Under the pieces are notes generated by a model. The model saw only the letters and a program-made list of their open reading frames with translations. It searched no databases and was not told where the DNA came from. Shown piece by piece: positions 1 through 9,819 of a stretch of DNA of 64,000 nt. The translations under genes and the position numbers were made by a program. How positions within the stretch are numbered: position 1 is the stretch's first letter; every line of letters starts with the position of its first letter. The stretch is from Sacculina carcini. Taxonomy: Eukaryota; Arthropoda; Thecostraca; Sacculinidae. Where the stretch lies: the NCBI GenBank assembly GCA_916048095.2, contig OU696595.1:5939295-6003294 (forward strand). Reading direction: 5' to 3'.

Positions 1-2049
1 CGGCTACCTTCTCATGTGTTTTATTCACTACCAGCTGACGAAGTATATTCTTGTTTTTCCATGGTTCTTTCTGATATTAATGATACCCTTTTTCCTTTGA
101 AAACTTGTTCCCGCACATACATGCCCATTCCATGGTTTAATGCTGAACTTCTCTCTTTGAAACGCTTTCAACGCCGGTCTGAACGTTTGTGGCGTCGCTC
201 AAGATCTGAGTCGAATTGGTCCGCCTACTGCTCGTCTCGTGCAGCTTATCTGGCCGCTCTCTCTGATGCTAAGTGCTCTTTCTACAAATCTAAACTGACC
301 TCACTTTCGGTCTCACAGAAACTGCTCTGGTCGACTCTAAACACTATCTCTGGCCGTCGTTCCACATCTACAACCTGTTCAACCACTGCTTCTGAATTCG
401 CAACGTTCTTCTGGAACAAAGTGAAAACTACAGATGAAAGCATTCCAGCTACACATCACAAAATCACACACTCTACTTCATCAACTACTCTCTCTTCCTT
501 TACTCATGTCGTCCTCTCTGATATCCTAGCCTTACTTTCATCAATAAAAATATCTGCCTCTCCCGCCGATCCTATTAATTTTAAGGCCTTCTCTCACTCG
601 ATTACTCTATTCGCTCCCTATTTTTTGTATATAGTAAATCTCTCATTACTTCATGGTTCTTTTATACCTGAAAAACATGCTATTGTCTACCCAATTTTGA
701 AAAAACCAACACTTGATTCTTCCATCATCAAAAATTATCGTCCTGTTTCAATTATCAATCTCACCTCCAAGTTGTTAGAATCCGTTATTTTCTCCCAACT
801 TTCTCCTCTTATTAACGATGTTTTAGATCCTTACCAGTCTGGCTTCCGACCTTTCCATTCAACTGAGTCTGTTCTCACATCTGTTGTTGACGTTGTGTTA
901 TCTCATTTCTCCTTCCGCCATTCTGTCCTAATTGTTATGTTGGATATGTCATCAGCGTTTGATTTAGTAAACCACAAAATCTTGCTTGATGATTTATCGC
1001 ATATTGGTCTCTCTTCCACGGCATTTTCGCTCATGCGCTCTTATCTTTCAGGCCGTTCTTACTCCGTTAAATTTAATTCTGTTGTTTCCGATCGTGTTCC
1101 TTTAAATTCAGGAGTTCCTCAAGGCTCAATTCTCGGTCCCACTCTTTTCAACCTGTATATGTCCTCACTGTGTCCTATTCTAAAACGTTATTCTGTGGCT
1201 TTTCATATCTATGCCGACGACATTCAACTGCTATGTCCACTTCCGTTTCCCTACTCATCCTATATGTCTGAACTTCTATCGGATATTTCATCATGGGCTG
1301 CTTCTCGTCGTCTTCTCATAAATTCTTCTAAAACTGAATTCATGGTTTTTCACCCTCCTCGTCTAACTCCACCTACTCTTCCATTTCCTTTACGTTCGTC
1401 AGTGCGAAACTTGGGTGTAATTATGGATTCCTCTCTCATCTTTAGCAATAATATTAGTTCTGTCACACGTACATGCCGTCTTATTCTACGCGCGCTGTAT
1501 CCCATACGTCCATTCCTCGACCAAGCGTCTGCCATCAAGTTCATCAAAACACTGGTTTTTCCTCGTATAGATTATTGTATTGTTTTATATTTCAACACTC
1601 CGCGATGCTATTTGAAACCATTTCAGACGGTGATCAATCAATGTTGTAGATTTGTCCTCTCTCCCGTTGTTTGTGTTCATACATCTCATCATTTGTACAA
1701 TCTTCGTTGGCTACCTATTATTCCGCGAATTCATTTCCGTCTCTCCTGTATTATTTTCAAACTGCTGAACGGCATCAATCAGCCTGAATATCTTGTACGT
1801 TTGTTATCTCGTGTCTCAAATCCCAACACCCGTATTTCACGTCCTCTACAATGTCCTAGAGCGTTGTGTGAATCCCCCTGGTCAGCAAAATCATTTACCT
1901 TTTTTGCCCCTCGTTTCTATAACTCACTTCCATCTCATGTCCGTCTATCTCCCTCCTTCTCTTCTTTCACTTCATCTCTGCGGACATACTTATTCTCTAA
2001 ATCTTTTGATCGCTCATCTCATTGCCTTACACCATATGCCAAGATTTAG
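1..2049 (+). CDS. ORF2 C-terminal part: reverse transcriptase of CR1/L2-like element
   Basis: The frame is open from base 1; the first ATG is at 16, giving 677 codons to TAG at 2047. The N-terminal part has the linker typical of this group (PWFNAELLSLKRFQRRSERL). Reverse transcriptase motifs follow in order: YRPVSIINL, motif A LDMSSAF near residue 310, SGVPQGSILGPTLF, and the catalytic YADD at residues 399-402. The C-terminal 200 residues match the thumb and tail of CR1/L2 proteins, ending LTPYAKI. No frameshift or stop is visible, so this part could encode a working enzyme. The endonuclease domain expected upstream lies outside the window. ORF2 at 61238 has the same architecture but differs in sequence, so it is a related but distinct family. 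The ATG at 16 is not the real start. Confidence 0.9.
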   Translation, partial: RLPSHVFYSLPADEVYSCFSMVLSDINDTLFPLKTCSRTYMPIPWFNAELLSLKRFQRRSERLWRRSRSESNWSAYCSSRAAYLAALSDAKCSFYKSKLTSLSVSQKLLWSTLNTISGRRSTSTTCSTTASEFATFFWNKVKTTDESIPATHHKITHSTSSTTLSSFTHVVLSDILALLSSIKISASPADPINFKAFSHSITLFAPYFLYIVNLSLLHGSFIPEKHAIVYPILKKPTLDSSIIKNYRPVSIINLTSKLLESVIFSQLSPLINDVLDPYQSGFRPFHSTESVLTSVVDVVLSHFSFRHSVLIVMLDMSSAFDLVNHKILLDDLSHIGLSSTAFSLMRSYLSGRSYSVKFNSVVSDRVPLNSGVPQGSILGPTLFNLYMSSLCPILKRYSVAFHIYADDIQLLCPLPFPYSSYMSELLSDISSWAASRRLLINSSKTEFMVFHPPRLTPPTLPFPLRSSVRNLGVIMDSSLIFSNNISSVTRTCRLILRALYPIRPFLDQASAIKFIKTLVFPRIDYCIVLYFNTPRCYLKPFQTVINQCCRFVLSPVVCVHTSHHLYNLRWLPIIPRIHFRLSCIIFKLLNGINQPEYLVRLLSRVSNPNTRISRPLQCPRALCESPWSAKSFTFFAPRFYNSLPSHVRLSPSFSSFTSSLRTYLFSKSFDRSSHCLTPYAKI

Positions 2050-2366
2050 CTGCTCAAAGTGCACTCTCATCTTTTGCTTGCCTTTGTTTTTTTTGCATTC
2101 ACGTGTTTTTTTTGTGTCCTATAAGCTATTTTTTTCTATCTCCTATCTCTACCTGATTATCTTTGTACTGAAAATGTGTGTGGATTTCATATTCTTACTG
2201 TGTGTGTATGTTTTATTCTGATGATTATTTATTGCGCTCAATGTTTGTTTCATATTGCGTCGACGTGTAGCTTTTGGTTTTTTTTCTGTGCTATTTTTGT
2301 TCTTTTGTAATCGCGCCATTGTTGCTATGTGCGCTAAATCAAATACATGTTGTTGTTGTTGTTATA
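1..2366 (+). mobile_element. CR1/L2-like non-LTR retrotransposon, 3' part
   Basis: The open frame runs in from the left edge, so the element starts outside the window. It holds the reverse transcriptase and C-terminal region, a 3' UTR of about 300 bp and a short (TGT)n tail at 2350-2363. Simple-repeat 3' tails of this kind are usual in the CR1/L2 group, which lack poly(A). The sequence after about 2366 (taaaaacaaaagttgc) reappears at 35871, inside a duplicated repeat block. That marks the 3' junction and shows the element lies in the repeat family that fills much of the window. The 5' junction is not visible. Confidence 0.85.
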
Positions 2367-3232
2367 AAAACAAAAGTTGCATTTATAACTTATTTAATAC
2401 TTATTTCAGATCAATAAAATATTCATTTTTGTGCTCCTTATGACAAACTGATTCTATGACACAAAAGTTGCATTTGTAACAAAAGGTCATCCTAATTGTG
2501 TATATTACCTGAGCTGTGTGTGTATATGTGTGTGAGTGTGTTTGTGTGAATACGTGTTGGTGTGTACGTGTATGCAAATGTGTGTGTATGTGTCGGTGAG
2601 TTTCTACATGACTGGTTTATCAGACGGCAAGTGTGAGCCACAAATACCACAAATACTTGAACAAATTGAGTTTTGTTCTCAGAATCGCAGTGTACCTCAA
2701 ATGGCCAGTGTGCGCGATATAGCTGAATGTGGGTGGTCATGTATGGGTTTTCCAGTTGAACAGCGTATATGCATGCTTTCTACCCGAATATGACCTTGAG
2801 TAACAGTCGTAAATCATATTTTACAACGTGATACCAGAATGATGTGTGCTGCTGAATGTAGATATATTGTTTCTATTAGCATGAAATACCGCCCTTAGTT
2901 CGGAGCAATTCATGCAATAAAATTCATAATTTATTAATAAAAAATATCGCAAATTCAAAAAAGTAAACTCATAAAAATATGAACCAAATGAATAGTCCAA
3001 ATTTAATCATTTTTCTTCTAATTTTGACAAAATATTTTCCCTCAACCCGCCTCATATTTAAACCAGCCCGTCGTGCGAAACGACTAATAAAATACAATGA
3101 ATCAAAAAGCAAAAAACTTATCCAATAGAAAAGTATAAACTTGCTAATTCTTGTTTTAATTATTGACGAAGTTTTTTCCCTCAACACTGCTCAAATTCAC
3201 ACCCGTCCTTCGTGTGTAGTAATTCAGAAGTG
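2367..3232 (+). repeat. Segmental duplicate A, left part (Gypsy target)
   Basis: AT-rich sequence with a short GT-rich stretch (2515-2600), near-identical to 35871-36740 and more distantly to 41600-42300. It carries CCCGTCGTGCGA-type boxes and phrases such as ttttgacaaaatattttccc. In the copy at 36740 the text runs on without a break into sequence that here resumes at 8066, so 3233-8065 is an insertion. Short open frames here (2492-2793 on both strands) recur in each copy but contain no recognisable domain. Confidence 0.8.
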
Positions 3233-3548
3233 TGTAGTGCCGAGTGGCCCCGAGATGACACGCCCTTAGCCAGAACTCTAACGTATATTTAACAGAACTA
3301 AACAGCGATAACAACCTGACACCTAGACGTCCCAATACCGAATGCCCCGCCTCAGTGTGTCTGTGTACCACGAAACAGTGCTTACCAGGAACAATACAAA
3401 ATGCCAACACACCTCCACGTCATTACACGTTAATTCCTAAAGCGTAACCAGAGACAAAACTGAAGCAGTATACACATAAACAAAGCTACGAGAATGAACA
3501 GCGGAACACAAACAGTGGCGCATAAACAGCACAGGTAAGAACATTACA
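3233..3548 (-). repeat. Gypsy 3' LTR
   Basis: 316 bp, bounded by TG and CA, next to the purine-rich tract of the element. It matches 7745-8060 except for a few bases, for example acagcgataac here against acaccaataac in the other copy. Confidence 0.93.
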
Positions 3549-3566
3549 CACCCCCACACTTAAGAA

Positions 3567-4526
3567 TTACGTGACATAGTCTCTAAACCTAGCAGGGCGT
3601 CGTCTACGACGACCTCTCGACGAAGGTGGTAACTCTTCGGGGACCGCCTCTGGCGTAATAGACTCCGGAGCCACCGCGTCTGAAGGCGACGTGTCTGCCG
3701 CGTCTGCACGGTCCGCGTCGACACCAACTTCTGTAGTATCGGCCGGCGCTGGTTCCACTACACATTGAGGCTCGGAGGTCGACGACGGTCGGGCAGCACG
3801 AGTCGGGACCAGGTGGTGCGAATTCCGAGTAGACCCGTCTGATAGCCGGAAGGCGGATCCTTGGCGACCTATAATCTGTAAAGGCCCCCGAAATTTCCTA
3901 CCAGTTTTGGGCACATGGCCCGGGATGCGGGCGAACACACGGTCACCAGGCTTCAGTTGCGACGGTTTTACAGCGTGACGTCGGTCGTAGTGCAACTTGT
4001 TTCGACGTTGCTGATTATCCACCCGCTCTCGCGCTCTGTCTTCGTCCGGAGACCTCTGTTGCTGGACCACAGGCAACTTGAGCCGCATGACTCTTCCGTG
4101 CAGCATCACCGACGGTGAGTAACCCGTGGAGCAGTGCGGTGTCGCTCGATAGCTGGCCAACAGACGGCGAGCACGTTCTACGACTCCGCCGTCGTGGTGG
4201 TCCTGTAGCCATGATTTAAAGGTTCGGTTAAACCGTTCTACGGCTCCGTTACCTTGAGGCCAGTAAGCTGACGATCGGTGATGAGTGATATCGCGTTCAG
4301 TGAGGTAGGTTTCGAACTGCTCACTGGTGAACGGAGTACCGTTGTCAGTCACTAGGGACTCGGGGTACCCTTCCCGAGACCAAACGCTGTCCAAGAAGCA
4401 GATAATATTAGTTGATTCGGTAGAAGCCATCAGCCCGACCTCGGCCCACTTGGAGTAATAATCAATCAGCGTCACAGCATACCTGCAGTCAGCCGGCGCA
4501 GACCGTATTGGGCCGACGATGTCGAC
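3567..4526 (-). CDS. Gypsy pol, integrase core and C-terminal tail (after a nonsense codon)
   Basis: This is the in-frame continuation of the gag-pol frame after the TGA at 4527-4529. It carries the integrase core: the first catalytic Asp lies in VDIVGP immediately after the stop, the second in VTDNGTPF, and the Glu in GNGAVERFNRTFKS. A tail rich in Pro, Ser and Arg follows (GRRRRRPARFRDYVT), a common ending for Gypsy pol. The TAA/LTR side is close: the stop at 3567 lies 19 bp from the 3' LTR. All three catalytic acids are present, so the only visible defect of this part is the separation from the upstream frame. Translation from an internal start would lose the first Asp. Confidence 0.9.
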   Translation of the reverse strand, partial: VDIVGPIRSAPADCRYAVTLIDYYSKWAEVGLMASTESTNIICFLDSVWSREGYPESLVTDNGTPFTSEQFETYLTERDITHHRSSAYWPQGNGAVERFNRTFKSWLQDHHDGGVVERARRLLASYRATPHCSTGYSPSVMLHGRVMRLKLPVVQQQRSPDEDRARERVDNQQRRNKLHYDRRHAVKPSQLKPGDRVFARIPGHVPKTGRKFRGPLQIIGRQGSAFRLSDGSTRNSHHLVPTRAARPSSTSEPQCVVEPAPADTTEVGVDADRADAADTSPSDAVAPESITPEAVPEELPPSSRGRRRRRPARFRDYVT

Positions 4527-7500
4527 TCAGAGCTTCATCCATGGTTGTCCCGGAAATTCGACCGGCTGTAGAGGCTCTGTTCGGACGCGGCTGCTGAGAG
4601 TTTTGTCGCTAGAACAGCACTTCTCACACTCAGAGACGATCCGTGTGACGTCTGCGTCCAGGCCAGGCCACCAAGCTACTGCGCGCAGCAGTTGTTTGCA
4701 CCGCACAATGCCGTCGTGTGACGAGTGTGCGTGCTGCAGATACTTTTGCCGTAGACTGTATGGCACCACCACCTGAGTAGCCGCCCTGATCACGAGTTCG
4801 CTGTCGGTAGAGAGCTCGTGTCGCATCGGGAAAAACGGTTTGACAGCTGGCTCGCAGTCTTTTGCCGATTTGGGGAAACCGTGCCGTAACCAGTGACGCA
4901 CTGCTATCAACTGCGAGTCCTTCAAAGACGACTCACGCAGCTTCTCCCTGGACACACAGTTCTCTTCCTCGGACAACAGCGCGATTACCTCGAAGTCGTC
5001 ATCCGCGGCTGTTACTACGTCCTCGGCAGCAGCATCCAGTGGAAGTCGGGATAGCGCGTCGGCACCTGGCAACCGATCGCCTGGCACGTACTGGACGGTA
5101 TACGAAAAAGGCATCAGTCGCGCCTGCCAACGGGCGACTCGGGCACCAGCACGTCCAGTGAACCGGGCAGACAGCACCGACTGCAACGCTGAGTGATCAG
5201 TTCTGAGCGTAAAATGCCGTCCCCACAAAAAATTACGCCACTTCTCGACTGCTTGTATCGCCGCCAGAGCCTCACGTTCCGTCACGGAGTAGTTGGCTTC
5301 GCTGGCCGTGAACCGACGACTCCAAATCGCCACGACGCGCTCTACACCCTGGGCGTCGGCCTGCGATAACACAGCACCGGCACCCTTCTCGCTGGCGTCC
5401 GTGGTGACGAATGTGGTCTTTTTCAAGTCGAACGGTTGTAACGGTTGAGCGGCCTCGATACGTTTTTTTAGCAGCTCGAAGGCGGTGATCTGACGTTCAC
5501 CCCATACGAAACTCATGTTCTTCCGCAGCAGCTCGAACAGAGGGGACGTCACCTCGGCGTACCCCGGCACGAATTTAGCCACCCAGCCGCAGAGTCCCAG
5601 AAAACTCCGTAGTTCCTTGACGTTCTCGGGAGCCGGAGCGTCGCGAATGGCAAGAAGGTGATCGTCTGACGGAGAGACTCCTTCTCCCGACAGAAAAAAT
5701 CCGCAGAATTTTATGCGGGTCTGCGCCTCGGTAGATTTTTCTGTGTTAAGCGTTACGTTGGCCTCCTGCAGTCGTTTCTTGACCAGGGACAGGCGTTCAT
5801 CATGCAGTTGTCGACTAGGTCCACATACGACGATGTCGTCTAAATAGTGGCAACAGCCAGGAATGCCTTCCAGCAGACGGTCCAACAAGCGTTGGAACGC
5901 TGCTCCAGCTGAGACGAGCCCAAACGGCACTCGCCGGAATTGAAAAAGGCCGTCCTGTGTTATGAACGCCGAAATGTTCTTCGATTGTGGGTCCAGCTTC
6001 ATCTGGTGGTATGTGCAGCGTACGTCGAGATGGGAGAAATACCGTCCGTTCAATTGTGATTGCAGCTCCTCCAGCGTCGGTAGAGGGTGCACCTCGTGCA
6101 CAATCTGACTGTTGGGCCCTCTGAGGTCCACGCACAGTCTGATCTCGCCGGAACGTTTCCGCGCGACGACAATCGGACTCACCCAGGGTGAGGCGTCCAC
6201 GCGCTCTATGATGTCCTGAGCAAGCAATTTTCTCAACTCTGCCGAAACATCACTCTGTATGGAGAGCGGCAGTCTACGGAGTGGAATTCGCGTAGGCACA
6301 GCTGATGATTTCAGCCGGATCCGGTGTCGGTAGCCGACGATCGAAGGTAGCTCCTCTGTTTTCGACGATTTTGTTGTCGAGACTGCAGCGATCAGCCCAC
6401 GGTCCGGATGTATGGTGAGACCTAGCATCGAGAGTGCGTCAAGTCCCAGCAGTCCCTCGGACGCGTTGGTGTCGACGATGTAAAACTCGACCGAAGCCGT
6501 GTGGGAGCCGACGGACACCTGTGTAGGCAAAACCCCGACCACTTTTAGCGGTTGGCGGCCAACGCCAAATAGTCTAGTTGAGGTTGAATGCACCGGCGTA
6601 CCCTTAAAATGCTGACGCGCCAGTGGCAGGCTCAGCACACACACACTCGCTCCGGTGTCGATTTGCAGCTGCACCTCAGCGGAGCGACCAGAATCCACCG
6701 TCAGTCTGGCATCACAGGAAAGACGCTTGGTCTTGTCGGCGCTGCAGGACAGGATCGTGACGCCTTTCACCGGTCCATAACGTCTCACGTTGGTTGCTCG
6801 CCTGTCGTCGGTGGAGTCTGACGACTGACAGACAGCCGCCCAGTGGCCCTTGCGACCACATTTGTTGCAGGTCGAGTCTTTTGCTGGACAGTGCTCTTGT
6901 CGGGGATGGTTGTGCCGTCGACCACAGTGTGTACAGGATGTTGACGAGCGCGCAGGCGGATGACGCGCTGGTGTGCTAGTGGCGTTGGGTTTGCCCCTGA
7001 AACGTACCTTGTTCGCCACAGCGTGCGGTGTACCGTCGTCCTTGGCTGTCCCTGTCATCTGAGCAGACTGTTTCAAAGACAGTTCGTACGCGGTGGCGAC
7101 GGCGAGGAGAGAGTCCAGCGTCAACCTGGAATCCTGTAAGAACCTCTCCCGCAACCGTGGGTGGCGTGTGTGTTCGACAACCTGGTCTCGTATGAGTTCA
7201 TCCGTCAGGGTGCCGAAACTGCACTTCACCGCCAGACCTCGAAGAACTGATACGTAGTCGCTTGTCGACTCAGCCTCGTCTTGTCTGCGCTGTCGAAAAG
7301 TGAAGCGTTCAACGATCACGTTGACTTTAGGGGAGTAATGAGCGCCGATAATTCTTCTGGCTTGGTCGTAGTGACTCTCGCTATCCCGCTTCGTCTCCGC
7401 TGGCAGACTCAGGTACGCTCGCCGGGCTTCGTTGCCGATGCAGTGAATTAACATGGCCTTTCGTCGGTCGTCGCTGAAATTCTCACCTCCGATCGCCAGA

Positions 7501-7595
7501 AGGTAATTTTCAAAATCATATATCCAGTTAGACCACGGAGTTTGTGGCGTACCCGGGCTTTGCAAGAATGGTTGCGGAGCGCACACCCCTTCCAT
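4527..7595 (-). CDS. Gypsy gag-pol polyprotein (gag, protease, RT, RNase H, integrase zinc finger)
   Basis: This is a single fused frame of 1022 codons with no gag/pol frameshift. Order and approximate residues: gag-like domain 1-200; paired Cys/His motifs ending in a CCHC knuckle, CNKCGRKGHWAAVC, near 243; aspartic protease DTGASVCVL near 312; RT with YLDD near 584; RNase H beginning TTDASEKGAGAVL near 730; and the integrase HHCC zinc finger (HAHSSHDG through CEKCC) near 960-990. The start ATG at 7593-7595 is 64 bp inside the original LTR/leader junction. The frame stops at TGA 4527-4529, within the stretch leading into the integrase core. Upstream and downstream are in the same frame, so the break looks like one nonsense substitution rather than an indel. 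Stop-codon suppression is possible but there is no evidence for it. Confidence 0.93.
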   Translation of the reverse strand: MEGVCAPQPFLQSPGTPQTPWSNWIYDFENYLLAIGGENFSDDRRKAMLIHCIGNEARRAYLSLPAETKRDSESHYDQARRIIGAHYSPKVNVIVERFTFRQRRQDEAESTSDYVSVLRGLAVKCSFGTLTDELIRDQVVEHTRHPRLRERFLQDSRLTLDSLLAVATAYELSLKQSAQMTGTAKDDGTPHAVANKVRFRGKPNATSTPARHPPARSSTSCTHCGRRHNHPRQEHCPAKDSTCNKCGRKGHWAAVCQSSDSTDDRRATNVRRYGPVKGVTILSCSADKTKRLSCDARLTVDSGRSAEVQLQIDTGASVCVLSLPLARQHFKGTPVHSTSTRLFGVGRQPLKVVGVLPTQVSVGSHTASVEFYIVDTNASEGLLGLDALSMLGLTIHPDRGLIAAVSTTKSSKTEELPSIVGYRHRIRLKSSAVPTRIPLRRLPLSIQSDVSAELRKLLAQDIIERVDASPWVSPIVVARKRSGEIRLCVDLRGPNSQIVHEVHPLPTLEELQSQLNGRYFSHLDVRCTYHQMKLDPQSKNISAFITQDGLFQFRRVPFGLVSAGAAFQRLLDRLLEGIPGCCHYLDDIVVCGPSRQLHDERLSLVKKRLQEANVTLNTEKSTEAQTRIKFCGFFLSGEGVSPSDDHLLAIRDAPAPENVKELRSFLGLCGWVAKFVPGYAEVTSPLFELLRKNMSFVWGERQITAFELLKKRIEAAQPLQPFDLKKTTFVTTDASEKGAGAVLSQADAQGVERVVAIWSRRFTASEANYSVTEREALAAIQAVEKWRNFLWGRHFTLRTDHSALQSVLSARFTGRAGARVARWQARLMPFSYTVQYVPGDRLPGADALSRLPLDAAAEDVVTAADDDFEVIALLSEEENCVSREKLRESSLKDSQLIAVRHWLRHGFPKSAKDCEPAVKPFFPMRHELSTDSELVIRAATQVVVPYSLRQKYLQHAHSSHDGIVRCKQLLRAVAWWPGLDADVTRIVSECEKCCSSDKTLSSRVRTEPLQPVEFPGQPWMKL

Positions 7596-7654
7596 TGCAA
7601 GCGTTCAGAAAGAACGAAAAATTTGAAAAAGGCACGTAGAAAACTTACTCGTCG

Positions 7655-7827
7655 CCAATTGTAGTGCTGGTTGTTATCGGTGTTTAGTTCTGTTAAATAT
7701 ACGTTAGAGTTCTGGCTAAGGGCGTGTCATCTCAGGGCTCCAATTGTAGTGCCGAGTGGCCCCGAGATGACACGCCCTTAGCCAGAACTCTAACGTATAT
7801 TTAACAGAACTAAACACCAATAACAAC
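7655..7827. repeat. Inverted LTR fragment inserted between 5' LTR and leader
   Basis: The segment 7670-7733 is the reverse complement of 7764-7827 inside the adjacent LTR. The arms are about 64 bp with one visible mismatch, and the loop is about 30 bp. The 85 bp extra segment is bounded by a 13 bp direct repeat, ccaattgtagtgc, at 7655-7667 and 7740-7752, which is the leader/LTR junction sequence itself. The result is a strong hairpin at the place where the primer-binding site should adjoin the LTR. The likely primer site (minus strand TTGGCGACGAGTAAG, near 7645-7659) is now separated from the LTR. Confidence 0.9.
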
Positions 7828-8060
7828 CTGACACCTAGACGTCCCAATACCGAATGCCCCGCCTCAGTGTGTCTGTGTACCACGAAACAGTGCTTACCAG
7901 GAACAATACAAAATGCCAACACACCTCCACGTCATTACACGTTAATTCCTAAAGCGTAACCAGAGACAAAACTGAAGCAGTATACACATAAACAAAGCTA
8001 CGAGAATGAACAGCGGAACACAAACAGTGGCGCATAAACAACACAGGTAAGAACATTACA
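7745..8060 (-). repeat. Gypsy 5' LTR
   Basis: 316 bp copy of the LTR at 3233-3548 with the same TG and CA ends, followed by the target duplicate AAGTG at 8061-8065. This is the promoter-bearing LTR for the minus-strand transcript. I did not identify a core promoter by eye. Confidence 0.93.
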
Positions 8061-8065
8061 AAGTG

Positions 8066-9438
8066 TAACACTATCAAAACAATGTAACTTTCTGTCATCT
8101 CTATAATTCCAGATTAATGCTTCCGCTAAAACAGCATATGCATATAGTTGGCATTGCATGATATTACAAGCCATATCCTTATGCAACTTGAGCGTATGCA
8201 GCTTGCAATTAAACCAATTAAATTACACAGTAAAATTCAGTAGTTTACTTTGTTCCCAGTAGCATTTTACCCGCCCGTCGTGCGGAACAATTCATGTGTA
8301 AATATTGAGGACAATAAAGCCTTTCTATTCAGTATAGTGTAGCATTAATTAAACTGTACGCAATAAAACCACACCATCCATGCTTGGAGCTAATATGATG
8401 CATTCTTAATTGTGATTGGGCTTCAGTGAAATTTAATCGGTGTATATTCCTGTGTAATCGCAAGTGGGCATAATAGCTGTCAAATTGGCAATATGTCCTT
8501 TTGACTTTACACCGCCCTAACTTCTTTCGGATACACTTTGGAAAATTAAAAATTATACCGCATTGTAGAAAACAAAAATTTTCCGCAGAATGGTGTAATA
8601 TATTTTAACATCTGACAAATAGTTACTATGAAATAGGTAGAAAAATGAATAAATTTGAGTCGCATGGTGTTCAAGTGCAAATTTGGATGTATTTGAGAAT
8701 TTTGCCAATTTTACACATTTTTTGGATCATTTGTTGGTTTAAATTATATTTCTTCTTGTAGACCACACAATTTTCTACACAATAGTATAGTTTGTATAGC
8801 TGTAACTTTGCTGGTTTATGAGGAATAGATAGCGGAATATTGACCAACATATTCACGGTTTTCAGTGCTAATTTTGCCTTTTTGACTTTGTCATTTTGAC
8901 TTCACACCGCCTTAACTTTTGTTTAATACACTTTGGTAAATTAAAAATTATACCGTGTTATAGATAACAAAATTCCCAGCATGATGAGAGTCTTTATTTA
9001 GATATGCGATAATTACTTTTTGAGAAATAGAGAAAAAAGTATAGTAAATCGGACGCGTGGAGTTTAAATATGATTTTGAATGTATATTGATTTTTTTCCA
9101 TTTGACATGTGTTATGTTTATTTTTGGATATAAATTATAGCCTATTGTGTAGAACAAAAAATTGTCTACACAGTGGTATAATTTGTATTGCTGTATCACT
9201 TCTGGTTTAGGAGATCTGGATGGCAGAATATTAACCCAAATTTTCGCATTTTCAGGGTTCATTTTGTCTTTTTACCGCTATAACTTTTCTTAGTTTTATT
9301 TAAAAAAAAAAATATTTAGCTTAAAGCGTAGACAAAGAATTTCCAACGTGATGGTATAGATTGTTGGCGGGTACGCTAAGCGGTGGCCGAGAAGTAGCTG
9401 ATAGAAAATTGACCAAGGAGGGTGGGACAGAAACACAG

Positions 9439-9470
<32 letters not shown>

Positions 9471-9805
9471 GATCTCTTTTATATATATAGATACATGCTT
9501 TTATCAGCAGATAATCTCAGACTTGGAGCAAATGTTAGAAGGATTTTTGTGACGCCATTTGGGATTAATGTGTTGAAGGGGTTCTTGCTGTCGTTTTACA
9601 TTAGTTTTTTATATTACAGTGGTTCCCGACCCGGGGATCAGTCGGTCATCTCATCGGTTCGCTAATGGCTCGTAGGAAATAATTATTCTACCACCATAAT
9701 ACATAAGAATACATTCATACTGCAACAATTAGGCTGAATGACGCTTAGGATTCTAAGCACACTGTTATTAAATAAATATTATGACTTGATTAAGACAGAC
9801 CATGA
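8066..9805 (+). repeat. Segmental duplicate A, right part
   Basis: Near-identical to 36740-38480. It contains one CCCGTCGTGCGG box (8271), the tgtgtaatcgcaagtg unit (8450), a (CA)n run at 9437-9466, and the family terminus gaggatctcttttatatatatagat at 9468-9492. The match to duplicate B continues about 300 bp past that terminus, to about 9805. That means a block was duplicated rather than one repeat element being copied. No gene seen. Confidence 0.8.
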
Positions 9806-9819
9806 TTTAATTAACCCAT

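Larger units (their letters stand above)
3228..8065 (-). mobile_element. Gypsy (Ty3-like) LTR retrotransposon, near full length
   Basis: Two 316 bp LTRs (3233-3548 and 7745-8060) start TGTAGTGC and end ACATTACA. They are flanked by the 5 bp target duplication AAGTG at 3228-3232 and 8061-8065. The empty site is visible at about 36736-36745, where attcagaagtgtaacac is uninterrupted. The element reads on the minus strand: 5' LTR, gag-pol, a purine-rich tract at 3549-3561 (AAGTGTGGGGGTG on the minus strand), 3' LTR. The LTRs are almost identical, which suggests a fairly recent insertion. Two lesions are visible: one in-frame TGA in pol at 4527-4529, and an 85 bp inverted insertion beside the 5' LTR. 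Protein domain order is gag, protease, RT, RNase H, integrase, as in Gypsy/Metaviridae. Confidence 0.95.

Noticed and set aside
2492-2793. Conserved small gene repeated at 35999-36300 and 41733-42043
   Set aside because: The frames are conserved only because the DNA block is duplicated; the third copy has altered ends, and no domain is present.
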